22,407 bases of DNA from CAKVLS01 sp045638465 (GCA_045638465.1 JAZUBK010000002.1:1-22407), one strand, 5' to 3'; counted from the stretch's first letter, positions 13,438 to 21,516 are shown. Program-made: numbers and translations. Notes: generated by a model not told the origin, from the sequence alone.

Positions 13438-13467
13438 TACCCTATTTTATTTATTTTTTAATAAATA

Positions 13468-13635
13468 TTAGTCGTTTTCGATTGCTTCTACTGGGCAAGT
13501 TCCTTGACAAGCACCACAAGATACGCATTTTTCTTTGTTGATTTGAGCCTTTCCATCTACTAGCTCAATAGCCTCTACTGGGCATGTTGCAACACAAGCG
13601 CCACAACCGATACATTTTTCGTTATTTACTACCAT
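13468..13635 (-). CDS. 2[4Fe-4S] ferredoxin, 55 residues
   Basis: A very small clostridial-type ferredoxin that carries electrons at low potential between redox enzymes. It has two repeated cluster motifs, CIGCGACVATCP (C8, C11, C14, C18) and CVSCGACQGTCP (C37, C40, C43, C47), each followed by VEAI. The length (55 residues) is the classic one for this family. AAGGAG lies 7 bases before the ATG, and the gene has its own extended -10 promoter. It stands between the Ppx-like gene and the TSUP pair. Its partner enzyme is not in the window. Confidence 0.97.
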   Translation of the reverse strand: MVVNNEKCIGCGACVATCPVEAIELVDGKAQINKEKCVSCGACQGTCPVEAIEND

Positions 13636-13681
13636 AATATTTCTCCTTAATTTTAGTAATATATTCCTATACTACGGCAAT

Positions 13682-13710
13682 ATTTTAGCACATCAAAGAG
13701 TTTTCGGCAA
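13682..13710 (-). promoter_or_regulatory. Promoter of the ferredoxin gene
   Basis: TAAAAT (13682-13687) preceded by TGC (extended -10) is 17 bases from TTGCCG (13705-13710). The leader to the ATG is about 40 bases. Confidence 0.7.
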
Positions 13711-13718
13711 GTAGTTTT

Positions 13719-14087
13719 TTATTTATTTAATTTTTGTTTTTTTACCGCCCCAACAAGCTGACAAATTCCGACAACTATAAGGAAAATTCCGAAGATTATT
13801 TTTAGAATATCAGAATCTAGTTTTGCAGAGGCAATAGATACAATAAGTGCAAAAACACCTCCAAAAATTGCAAATATTGTGCCAAGTCCAAAATTTATCA
13901 TACCGTTTTTCTTATGCAAAATTACTGCTATTATTCCCATAAAGACAAACGCTACAAGGTTAATAAATTGAGCTTCTCTTTGCTTTATTGCAAAGAAAGT
14001 AATAAGCATTGGAATCAAAAAAGTTCCACCGCCCATACCCATTGCTCCCAGAACCCCAGATAAGATACCAACTAAAACATACCACAT
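13719..14087 (-). CDS. TSUP (TauE/SafE) transporter, C-terminal-half subunit
   Basis: A 122-residue protein with about four membrane segments, equal to one half of a normal TSUP-family exporter (about 250 residues), a family linked to sulfite, sulfonate or other organic-anion transport. It has the half-repeat signature GVLGAMGMGGGTFLIPML (10-27). Its AGGAG ribosome binding site overlaps the stop codon of the preceding half-gene, so the two are coupled and probably assemble as one transporter. The substrate cannot be deduced. A positively charged end (KKQKLNK) follows the last span. No clear terminator follows; the ferredoxin gene is the next gene on the strand. Confidence 0.85.
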   Translation of the reverse strand: MWYVLVGILSGVLGAMGMGGGTFLIPMLITFFAIKQREAQFINLVAFVFMGIIAVILHKKNGMINFGLGTIFAIFGGVFALIVSIASAKLDSDILKIIFGIFLIVVGICQLVGAVKKQKLNK

Positions 14088-14096
14088 ATTTTTCTC

Positions 14097-14459
14097 CTAA
14101 AACAACATTCTAATTCCTGCAAACAAAATGACAAAAGTAAAGATATAATCGATAATTACCGATTTGAAATTTTTTAAAAATTTACTTCCTATAACACCAC
14201 CTAATAGGCTACCTATTGTAATAAGAAACAGTTGCATAATATCAACTTTTACTGACACGGAATAAACTATACTGCTGATAATACTTATTGGCAGCATAAC
14301 AAAAACTGCCGTTGCGTGGGCTTGTTTAGTAGTCAAGTTTCCAAGTTTTGCTAGTGCTGGTACACACAACATTCCTCCTCCGCCACCCAAAAGCCCATTG
14401 ATTATTCCGATAAGGCTACTACAAAAAATTATTTTTATAAGTTTGTTATCCTTTTTCAT
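14097..14459 (-). CDS. TSUP (TauE/SafE) transporter, N-terminal-half subunit
   Basis: A 120-residue membrane protein with four predicted spans, corresponding to the first repeat of TSUP transporters, with GLLGGGGGMLCVPAL (22-36) matching the family's conserved glycine-rich loop. The second half is encoded 9 bases downstream as a separate gene. Such split pairs occur in clostridia and presumably form a heteromeric transporter. The start ATG at 14459 has no visible Shine-Dalgarno sequence. It is divergent from the large surface-protein gene with 192 bases between the starts. Confidence 0.85.
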   Translation of the reverse strand: MKKDNKLIKIIFCSSLIGIINGLLGGGGGMLCVPALAKLGNLTTKQAHATAVFVMLPISIISSIVYSVSVKVDIMQLFLITIGSLLGGVIGSKFLKNFKSVIIDYIFTFVILFAGIRMLF

Positions 14460-14523
14460 ATTATTTATTATGGGTAATTAATAAAAAAAATATAAAAAAA
14501 CACCATCTTTATTAAATTTTTGA

Positions 14524-14552
14524 TTGCAAAATTAGGTGCCATGTTATATAAT
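14524..14552 (+). promoter_or_regulatory. Promoter of the large surface-protein gene
   Basis: TTGCAA (14524-14529) and a perfect TATAAT (14547-14552) are 17 bases apart. The expected transcript start is about 14559, giving a leader of about 93 bases. Confidence 0.75.
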
Positions 14553-14558
14553 ATATAA

Positions 14559-14612
14559 GTCTATGAGTTTTATATATATTTATATATATAAATTATTATT
14601 TATGGCATAGAC
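14559..14612 (+). promoter_or_regulatory. Long hairpin at the 5' end of the surface-protein mRNA
   Basis: GTCTATG (14559-14565) pairs with CATAGAC (14606-14612). Inside it an 11-bp AT stem (14569-14579 with 14582-14592) forms a second helix. The outer stem begins at the predicted first transcribed base. It could protect the 5' end of the mRNA from decay. The inner AT palindrome alone could be chance in such AT-rich DNA. Confidence 0.5.
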
Positions 14613-14651
14613 ATTTTGATTAAAATTTTACTAACAAGGTATAGGTGAAAA

Positions 14652-17600
14652 ATGAAAGTTTTACAATTTACAAAAAAGACATTGATGCTTTGCATGTGTG
14701 CAATATTTATCTTTGCAATGCAATTTACTCTTATCTTTACATTTGCAAACAAAAATGCATACGCAGCATCTGAAGATTTGATCGCAAACTCTGACTTTAC
14801 ACAAAGCACATCAACATCAACAGGCAAACCAAACAATCCAAGTTTTTGGTCTGCAGCTGGTGGAGATGAAGACAATGTAACAAAAGGTATCATCGACACT
14901 GAAAACGCAACTTTTACTAAGAACAACAACTACGGTCTAGATGGCAACCCATCAGCTCATACTGGTGCTAGTGATACAGAAATCTTGATGATTGGTTCTA
15001 ACGATAGATACACAAGATTTGGTTACAAAACTTCTGAAGTAATTAAATTAAGCAAAAATAGTTATTACAAACTTTCTGTTTATTGCAAAACAGAAACTTT
15101 AACTAACGGTGCTTCTATTTATCTTACTGGAACAGAAAAAGAACTAACTAACCAATACCATTTCATCGATATCACAACTACCCCAACAATCAACAATGGT
15201 TGGTCAAACTATACATTCTATATCAGAACAGACATCAACAAAGCTGCAAACTTAACTTTAGAATTATGGTTGGGTTCAAAGGCTGACAACAATGTTACTT
15301 CAAACGGTGCAGTATTCTTTGATGATATCACTATTAGCACTATTGACCAAAACCTATATCACAGTTATATCAATACTTACGATTTCTCTAACCCAGACGA
15401 TATGCCTGTAGCTTATAGAAACGTAGATCTAACACAAAATCCATACCCAAATCAATTTACAAACTCAAACTTTGAAAGCACAACATTAGAAGGTTGGGAA
15501 AGGGTTGTTTCTGGCGGTGAAGAAGGAACTTACAGTGGCCTAACAATAGCTAAAAACACAAGTGAAATGCTTTCTGCTATGCATCTAAAAAATACAGATG
15601 AAATACCGGGTAGCACAAACACTTATGGAAATACTCAAGCTTTATACATCAACCACACAAATGAAAAAGGTAGCCACACAGAATATAAGTCTTCTCCAAT
15701 CACTATCAAACAACATTCATTTGCTATGATTTCTGTTTATGCAAAAACAGGCAACATTTCAAATGGAGGAGCATATGTAGCAGCTACTGCAGTAGACCTA
15801 TATGCTTCAGAAGACAAAACAGACGAATCAAACAAAATCTCTGTTTCTACAAAAGAATTTACATCTACTAGCACTGCCCTATCAGTTTATAATGACTATT
15901 GTGTAATTAATATCTATGTAGAAGGTAACCCTTACAGAGATGAAGATATCACATTATCTTTGGGGCTAGGATCTAAAGAATCAAAAACAGTTGGTTATGT
16001 AATCTTTGATGATATCCAAGTAAACTATATCTCTTATACAGATTACAGAACTCAAACTGACAACGTACTTAAACTTTATACAGATACAGACACAACAAAA
16101 ATCTTAAATGGTGCTTTCAACTTCTCAAATGATGACAACGCAGTTTCATATCCTGTTGCTCCTAGAAGTTGGAAAGTTTCAAACGATATCAGCGGTATCA
16201 TCAACGTAAACGAAGCTAAATTTAATAACGCAAAATCAGCTTATGGTCCAAACATTTTAAACCCAGGTCCTGTAAACTATCCTGGTGTAGAAACAAATAT
16301 TGCAACAACAGAACAAAACGTTTTGATGCTAAGAAACGACAACACAAATTCATACGTTACTGCAACTAGCGACAGTTTCTCTTACGAAATCGTAACTGAT
16401 ACAGGTGATGAAACAAAAACACCTATCATTGCTATTAGCGTATATGTAAAAGTTCAACAAACAATAAGCAATAATGATAGTGGTGCATATGTTTATGTTC
16501 TAAACGGCAACAACACTATCGCTATGATAAGAAATATTCAAAATACAGAATGGAAAAAATACACTATATATATTGAGGGCAACATAGCTACTATGAACCT
16601 ACAACTTGTTTTGGGTCTTGGTAGCAAAGAAAACCCAACTAGTGGTTATGCTTTCTTTGATTTTGTATCTTATACTCCAAACATTGCTCAAACAGAAATT
16701 GACGGAAGAAACAAGGCAACTACTGTTTATACATCTTTATCAACAAACAACTTCGATAGCTATATCGAAAGCGACACAGGTGTTCACGCTCCTACTACTA
16801 TGACATCAACTGATGTATCACCATCAACAACTGCTGGTGTAATCGATGCAAGTGATGTTCCTGCAAACGTAGTAAACTTTGATATTCCTGGAAGAGATGG
16901 TGCAATCAACTCTAACCTACTTATGATCAAAAACAATGCTCCATCTACTTATTCTTATTCAACAAACTTTGCTTACAACTTTAGCCCAGAATCTTGCTAT
17001 GTTGTAACAGTATGGATTTATACTGCAAACCTTACTGCAGAAGAAGACATTAAAAAGTATGGCGTAAACATCTCTATGACAAATGTAGAAGATACTTTTG
17101 AAAATGTTTCTGCAAAAGTAGAAAACGATGAAACTCAATGGACTGCATTTAAATTCTATATTTCTACTCAATCAGAAAACGCAATCACCTCTACTCTAAC
17201 AATCGCCCTTGGATCAAAAGATGCTCCAACACAAGGCTTTGTATTTGTAGACGCAATCACAGTAGAAGGTATCACAACTACAGCTTATAACGAAGCAAAA
17301 GCTGATGATTACACAATCAAAACTACTGCAGAAGTAAAAGAAACAGAACCAACAACTCCAGAAGATACAACAAGCAACGTACCAGCTGGTGGTGTTAACT
17401 ACTGGATACTATTTTCTTCAATCATCTTGGCAGTAGCACTTATCATTGCTATCTTTGGTATTGCAGTTAGAAAACTTAACTTCAGACTTCCAAGATTTAA
17501 CAGAAATAAGAAAGTTGATTACAACAGAGATCTTGGTCTAAACCATGCTGATGTAAAAAGAGAACTTGCAGCTGCAAGAAGTGCAAAACTTAAAGAACTT

Positions 17601-17969
17601 GATAAACAAATTGCTAATACAAAAGAATCTATGGCAAAACTAAAAGCTGATTATGAAGCATCTATCAAAGGTCTTGATAATGAGCAAAAAGTTGAAAAAC
17701 TATTTACAAAATATGCAAAAGCAAATGGCAAACTTCAAACTGAGGTTGACAACTTCGAATCTGCTAAGAAATATCTAACTGATGAAGCTAACATCAAACT
17801 AGAAGAACAAAGAGAAATCAGAAAGAGACAACTTATGCTTGAAGAAGAAAACCGTTTGATGAAACAAAATCAAGCAGCTATAGAAAAAGAAAAGCAAAAA
17901 GAAAAAGAAGCTCAAAAGGCAAAAGAGGAAGAAGGCAAGAAAAAAGCCCGTCTAAAATCTAAACAATAA
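14652..17969 (+). CDS. Large surface protein: four beta-sandwich-like repeats, one membrane span, cytoplasmic coiled coil
   Basis: A 1105-residue protein. Residues 1-38 are a signal peptide with a likely cut after AYA. The exported part contains four repeats, about 44-230, 268-460, 485-675 and 730-873. Each ends in a motif like LxLGLGSKxxxxxGYxxFDD (203-226, 435-454, 652-670, 851-867), with upstream strands such as SYYKLSVYCKT and SFAMISVYAKT. The pattern resembles carbohydrate-binding jelly-roll modules (CBM4/9-like), so glycan binding is a reasonable guess. A T/E/P-rich linker (885-915) leads to one membrane span (917-939), a basic stop-transfer patch, and a 155-residue charged coiled coil (about 965-1105) inside the cell. 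Codons are rich in AAC and ATC compared with neighbours, suggesting high expression. No catalytic motif and no LPXTG are seen. Confidence 0.85.
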   Translation: MKVLQFTKKTLMLCMCAIFIFAMQFTLIFTFANKNAYAASEDLIANSDFTQSTSTSTGKPNNPSFWSAAGGDEDNVTKGIIDTENATFTKNNNYGLDGNPSAHTGASDTEILMIGSNDRYTRFGYKTSEVIKLSKNSYYKLSVYCKTETLTNGASIYLTGTEKELTNQYHFIDITTTPTINNGWSNYTFYIRTDINKAANLTLELWLGSKADNNVTSNGAVFFDDITISTIDQNLYHSYINTYDFSNPDDMPVAYRNVDLTQNPYPNQFTNSNFESTTLEGWERVVSGGEEGTYSGLTIAKNTSEMLSAMHLKNTDEIPGSTNTYGNTQALYINHTNEKGSHTEYKSSPITIKQHSFAMISVYAKTGNISNGGAYVAATAVDLYASEDKTDESNKISVSTKEFTSTSTALSVYNDYCVINIYVEGNPYRDEDITLSLGLGSKESKTVGYVIFDDIQVNYISYTDYRTQTDNVLKLYTDTDTTKILNGAFNFSNDDNAVSYPVAPRSWKVSNDISGIINVNEAKFNNAKSAYGPNILNPGPVNYPGVETNIATTEQNVLMLRNDNTNSYVTATSDSFSYEIVTDTGDETKTPIIAISVYVKVQQTISNNDSGAYVYVLNGNNTIAMIRNIQNTEWKKYTIYIEGNIATMNLQLVLGLGSKENPTSGYAFFDFVSYTPNIAQTEIDGRNKATTVYTSLSTNNFDSYIESDTGVHAPTTMTSTDVSPSTTAGVIDASDVPANVVNFDIPGRDGAINSNLLMIKNNAPSTYSYSTNFAYNFSPESCYVVTVWIYTANLTAEEDIKKYGVNISMTNVEDTFENVSAKVENDETQWTAFKFYISTQSENAITSTLTIALGSKDAPTQGFVFVDAITVEGITTTAYNEAKADDYTIKTTAEVKETEPTTPEDTTSNVPAGGVNYWILFSSIILAVALIIAIFGIAVRKLNFRLPRFNRNKKVDYNRDLGLNHADVKRELAAARSAKLKELDKQIANTKESMAKLKADYEASIKGLDNEQKVEKLFTKYAKANGKLQTEVDNFESAKKYLTDEANIKLEEQREIRKRQLMLEEENRLMKQNQAAIEKEKQKEKEAQKAKEEEGKKKARLKSKQ

Positions 17970-17973
17970 TAAC

Positions 17974-18008
17974 AAAAAGCAAGGATAATCTCCTTGCTTT
18001 TTTATTTT
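17974..18008. terminator. Shared terminator of the surface-protein and LysM genes
   Basis: A 12-bp stem (17974-17985, ending GCAAGGA, with 17991-18002) with a 5-base loop is followed by a T-rich tract on the plus strand and by an A/T-rich tract on the other side. It lies between two convergent genes. Confidence 0.92.
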
Positions 18009-18017
18009 TCTACTACA

Positions 18018-18287
18018 CTACTTTTGCAAATAAATATGCTTTCCTACAAAAAGTGGTAAAACATTTTTTGATAATAATTCTTCTTCGGTAATATTTAGTT
18101 TTTTTGATATTGTCGTGACATCATCTTCAGGCATTACTATATAGACAATAGTGTTTTTTAAATTAATTACTACTCTATCACCCCGTTCAAATTTCTGCGG
18201 AGTGATATTTTTTATAGAAACATCAAAGGCATCAGCAATCTTTTCTAATGTATCACCTTTCTTTACTTTATATACAATCCTTTCCAT
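18018..18287 (-). CDS. Small two-LysM-domain protein without signal peptide
   Basis: An 89-residue protein made of two LysM domains. The first is clear: YKVKKGDTLEKIADAFDVS (6-24) to RVVIN (38-42). The second is divergent: YIVMPEDDVTTISKKLNI (49-66) to HIYLQK (84-89). LysM usually binds peptidoglycan or chitin-type glycans. Here there is no signal peptide or membrane span, so the protein may stay in the cytoplasm or act in a forespore or coat context as some sporulation LysM proteins do. The ATG at 18287 has GAGG 5 bases upstream. An upstream in-frame start at 18338 lacks one. It is divergent from the SpoVB-like gene. Confidence 0.85.
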   Translation of the reverse strand: MERIVYKVKKGDTLEKIADAFDVSIKNITPQKFERGDRVVINLKNTIVYIVMPEDDVTTISKKLNITEEELLSKNVLPLFVGKHIYLQK

Positions 18288-18367
18288 TTTTACCTCATAT
18301 TTTATAATAACCTTTAATATTAATAATATATAAAACAAATAATCATTTTATGATTAGGAGGAAAAAA

Positions 18368-19849
18368 TTGAAACATCTATTTAAGGCCGTTGCTATCATT
18401 ACTAGTTTTTCTATACTTACTAGAATCATTGGGTTTCTGTTTAAAATATATTTGTCACGAGCCGTCGGAACAGAAAGTCTAGGTATATACCAAATTGCCT
18501 TTTCGGTTTATATGGTACTAGAAACTTTTGTATCTAGTGGACTGCCGCTTACTGTCAGCAAACTTATATCAAAAAATGAAGACAACAAAAAAGAGTTCTC
18601 ATCTGTCATCACAGCCGCTTTGATAATAGGGCTTGTTATAGCAATAATTTTATGTGCAATAATCATTTTATTTAGGAATATAATTTCTGGTTTATTTACG
18701 GATATTCGTTGTTTAAATATTCTATTAACACTTCTTCCAGCAACAGTCTTTTCAGCGGTTTACGCTATTTTGAGGGGCTTTTTTTGGGGTAAAAAGAACT
18801 TCTTTTTAGTAAGCTTAACAGAATTTTTAGAACAGATATTTAGGGTGGTTGCTTGTGTTGTTTTACTAGCTTTGTTTTATTCAACCTTTGACCAAAGCAT
18901 AGCCGTTGGTCTTTCACTTACAATATCATGTGTTTTATCTAGCATATTGGTTTTAATTATTTATCTAAAAAATGGAGGTAAGTTTTCTAGCCCAAAAGGA
19001 AAGTTCAAAGAAGTTTTAAAATCTTCATTACCTATAACAGGAATTAGGGTTTTGTCTAGCCTTCTTATACCACTTATCGGTATCATAATTCCTCTTAGAC
19101 TTGTAGCTGTCGATTATACTAGTTCTCAAGCACTGTCTCAATATGGAATAGCAATGGGCATGACTTTCCCGCTACTCTTTTTACCATCAACAGTTATTGG
19201 ATCTATGGCTATGGCTATAATTCCTGATTTATCATCAGACAACGGCAAAAATAATATTTCTTCTATGACTAAGAAGATACAGACAGCAATTTTGTTTTCT
19301 ATATTTGTATCTTCATTGTTATTACCTGTATATTTAGGCCTTGGCGAAGGAATTGGAGAATTTTTATTTGCTAACAAAACTGCAGGTTACTACCTATCTT
19401 ATTCTTGTTTTATTATGATACCCATAGGCCTTAATAACATAGCATCTTCTATACTAAATGCCTTAGGTCTTGAAACAAAAGGCTTTATAAATTATCTTAT
19501 CGGGGCTGTTTTTTTAGTAATTGGCATAGTCGTTTTACCAAAATATACGGGCATATTATCTCTTGTTTGGGGCATGGGAGCGTGTATGGTGGTTGCTGGA
19601 TTTTTGAACGTATATATGATAAAGAAACACCTAAATATAAAAATACCTTTGGTTTTACCAGTTATTAAATTTTTAGGTATAGCTCTACCATCAGCGATTT
19701 TGGGAAGGAATATTTATGGAATGTTAATTTCTGTTTCTTCAAATTTCTTTGCTCTTGCCCTTTCTGGTTTTTCTGTTGTTACAACTTTTCTTTTACTAGG
19801 AATAGTGTTTAATATAATAAAAATAAATTCATTATTTTTGAAAAAGTGA
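18368..19849 (+). CDS. SpoVB/MATE-type polysaccharide or lipid-linked precursor flippase
   Basis: A membrane protein of about 493 residues with about 14 predicted spans, in the MOP (MATE/Wzx/MurJ) superfamily, SpoVB branch. The opening LTRIIGFLFKIYLSRAVGTESLGIYQIAFSVY is typical, and so is the FRPEAIVPAL-like PLTVSKLISK segment. SpoVB proteins move lipid-linked cell-wall or cortex precursors across the membrane and are needed for spore cortex in Bacillus. Similar paralogues occur in non-sporulating relatives. Start: AGGAGG (18356-18361) precedes TTG at 18368 by 6 bases, so TTG is favoured over the ATG at 18350 that would place the ribosome binding site inside the gene. It is followed after 31 bases by the DUF421 gene. 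Confidence 0.88.
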   Translation: MKHLFKAVAIITSFSILTRIIGFLFKIYLSRAVGTESLGIYQIAFSVYMVLETFVSSGLPLTVSKLISKNEDNKKEFSSVITAALIIGLVIAIILCAIIILFRNIISGLFTDIRCLNILLTLLPATVFSAVYAILRGFFWGKKNFFLVSLTEFLEQIFRVVACVVLLALFYSTFDQSIAVGLSLTISCVLSSILVLIIYLKNGGKFSSPKGKFKEVLKSSLPITGIRVLSSLLIPLIGIIIPLRLVAVDYTSSQALSQYGIAMGMTFPLLFLPSTVIGSMAMAIIPDLSSDNGKNNISSMTKKIQTAILFSIFVSSLLLPVYLGLGEGIGEFLFANKTAGYYLSYSCFIMIPIGLNNIASSILNALGLETKGFINYLIGAVFLVIGIVVLPKYTGILSLVWGMGACMVVAGFLNVYMIKKHLNIKIPLVLPVIKFLGIALPSAILGRNIYGMLISVSSNFFALALSGFSVVTTFLLLGIVFNIIKINSLFLKK

Positions 19850-19880
19850 ATAGTTTTTTACCTTTTGCAAAAGATAAACT

Positions 19881-20585
19881 ATGCTAACCCTTATCATAAG
19901 ATCTGTCGTCATATATATAATAGTTCTGGTCGTATTGCGAATTATGGGAAAAAGACAAATTGCAGAGATGCAACCTTACGAACTTGTGGCAACGCTTATA
20001 ATTGCTGACCTTGCATGTATACCCATGACCGAAATAACTGTACCGCTACTACACGGTGTAGTACCTTTACTATCACTTGTTGCACTAAACTTTTTTATCA
20101 GTTTACTTTCAGTAAAAAGCGTGAGATTTCGCAAACTAATAAACGGCAGACCAATAATAGTAATAGATCCTGACGGAATACGATATAAAGAGCTAAAAGC
20201 TCTCAATATGACATTAAATGATTTGTACGAAGCTTTGAGAATTGCAGGGTATTTTTCTATTGATGATATAGCTTTTGCAATAGTAGAAACAAATGGAAAT
20301 CTGAGTATTTTGCCAAATAGTAGCTGTACCCCTCCTACTGCCGCTGATATGAATATACAGACAGATAAGTCTTATGTTAATTTAATTTTGATAAACGACG
20401 GCAAGATAATAACCGAAAATTTGGACTATTTTGGTCTTGATGAAACTTTTTTGAGAAAGAGTCTAGCAAGGCAAAATATAACAGATATAAAAAGTGTAAT
20501 GATATACACTCTCAATCCTAGTGGTAATGTTTATCTGCAGCAAAAGAAGGGAAAGAAGATTGTGTTTGAAGAAAAGTTGGGCTGA
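19881..20585 (+). CDS. DUF421 (YetF-family) membrane protein
   Basis: A 234-residue protein with three N-terminal membrane spans (about 4-22, 36-54, 58-80). A soluble domain follows with the DUF421 pattern NGRPIIVIDPDGIRYKELK (88-106), MTLNDLYEALRIAGY (110-124) and SIDDIAFAIVETNGNLSILP (126-145). Family members such as YetF are associated with spore or membrane functions in Bacillus, but the molecular activity is unknown. The gene is followed after 3 bases by a DUF4363 gene, a known clostridial pairing. Ribosome binding site is weak. It may be read through from the SpoVB-like gene. Confidence 0.88.
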   Translation: MLTLIIRSVVIYIIVLVVLRIMGKRQIAEMQPYELVATLIIADLACIPMTEITVPLLHGVVPLLSLVALNFFISLLSVKSVRFRKLINGRPIIVIDPDGIRYKELKALNMTLNDLYEALRIAGYFSIDDIAFAIVETNGNLSILPNSSCTPPTAADMNIQTDKSYVNLILINDGKIITENLDYFGLDETFLRKSLARQNITDIKSVMIYTLNPSGNVYLQQKKGKKIVFEEKLG

Positions 20586-20588
20586 TAT

Positions 20589-20981
20589 ATGAAAAGATTA
20601 ATAGGAATTTTGATTATACTTTTAGTTCTTGTCGGACTGTCAGTGGGTGAAGAAATACTGGTTAACAAAACAACATCTACCCTACATCACACTTCATATC
20701 ATATAGAAAAACTCATAAAAGAAAATGAGGAAAATATCAACTGCAAAGAAGTTCGGGACGAATTTAATGACTTAAACACTTTTTGGGATAAAACTGAACA
20801 ACTGCTTTGTTATATAGTTAATTTTGAAAAGATAAAGCCGATTAACGAAACCTTGCATAAACTAGACGGAGCGATTAGTGAAAATGATTTTTCGGTGGCG
20901 GTTGAAAACGTAGAAACATTGCAAAACTACAGTGAAAACCTAAAATATATAATGGGTGCTAGTTTGACCAACTTTTTGTAA
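20589..20981 (+). CDS. DUF4363 protein, partner of DUF421
   Basis: A 130-residue protein with an N-terminal membrane anchor or signal (about 4-20), then a helical domain (40-128) with the FWDKTEQLLCYIVNFEKI segment typical of DUF4363. It is almost certainly outside the cell or in the intermembrane space. The ATG follows the DUF421 stop by 3 bases without a good ribosome binding site, so translation is coupled. Function is unknown. The pair DUF421-DUF4363 occurs repeatedly in clostridia. Confidence 0.82.
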   Translation: MKRLIGILIILLVLVGLSVGEEILVNKTTSTLHHTSYHIEKLIKENEENINCKEVRDEFNDLNTFWDKTEQLLCYIVNFEKIKPINETLHKLDGAISENDFSVAVENVETLQNYSENLKYIMGASLTNFL

Positions 20982-20982
20982 T

Positions 20983-21022
20983 AAAAAAAACACCAACTAT
21001 ACTTTGTAGTTAGTGTTTTTTT
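20983..21022. terminator. Shared terminator of DUF4363 and J-domain genes
   Basis: A 13-bp stem (20987-20999 with 21007-21019) has one C/A mismatch on the plus strand, which is a U-G pair on the minus strand. A- and T-tracts flank it. It serves the two convergent genes and overlaps the end of the J-domain gene stop codon. Confidence 0.85.
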
Positions 21023-21470
21023 ATTGATAAAATAGATACATTGCAAGAATAACCATAAATCCAGTTAAAATCAAGAAAGCATAACCAACTCTTTTTAACA
21101 TTTCCATAAAAGTTAATTTCTTGCGTTTAGTATTCTTTAGATATTCTGAGGACATTTGTTGATCAGCGTTTTGTCTTTTTAGACGCATTTGCTCACGCTT
21201 TTCCCTTTGTATTGCCCTATCTTCTCTTTTTAGTTGTCTTAAATTTGGCCTTGAAGAAATACAATGTCTAACGTCATACTCTCTTCTTCTTGCATCATCT
21301 TTTAGTACAGCATACGCCTCTGTCAAAAGCGCAGTATACCTTTGTGCATACTCTTTATCACCTCTATAAACGTCTGGGTGATATTTAGTAATTAGTGAAA
21401 TATAGGCCTTCTTAATTTGCATTTGCGTTGCATTAGAACGGACTTGCAATACTTCATAAAAGTTCTTCAT
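21021..21470 (-). CDS. Tail-anchored J-domain (DnaJ-like) protein
   Basis: A 149-residue protein with an N-terminal J domain (about 2-67), including the HPD motif (31-33) that stimulates Hsp70 (DnaK) ATPase, KAYISLITKYHPD, and EAYAVLKDDARRREYD. A highly basic, charged helical region follows (75-120), then one hydrophobic segment (about 129-147) at the very end. It lacks the G/F, zinc and C-terminal substrate domains of true DnaJ. The terminal anchor would hold the J domain at the membrane. The start ATG at 21470 has no Shine-Dalgarno sequence and lies about 2 bases from the predicted transcript start. Confidence 0.88.
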   Translation of the reverse strand: MKNFYEVLQVRSNATQMQIKKAYISLITKYHPDVYRGDKEYAQRYTALLTEAYAVLKDDARRREYDVRHCISSRPNLRQLKREDRAIQREKREQMRLKRQNADQQMSSEYLKNTKRKKLTFMEMLKRVGYAFLILTGFMVILAMYLFYQ

Positions 21471-21478
21471 ATACTTAT

Positions 21479-21506
21479 ATTATATCATTTTATAGAAGTT
21501 TTGCAA
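21479..21506 (-). promoter_or_regulatory. Promoter of the J-domain gene, near-leaderless
   Basis: TTGCAA (21501-21506) and TATAAT (21479-21484), preceded by TGA (extended -10), are 16 bases apart. The expected start near 21472 leaves only 1-3 bases before the ATG. Confidence 0.65.
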
Positions 21507-21516
21507 TAAATTTTTG

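Noticed and set aside
13445..13467. AT-only hairpin after the ferredoxin gene as a terminator
   Set aside because: The 7-bp A/T stem is too weak and too common in this AT-rich DNA to claim.
14569..14592. TATATA palindrome as an operator or replication element
   Set aside because: Alternating AT repeats arise easily here; the only reason for interest is the enclosing GTCTATG/CATAGAC stem, reported separately.
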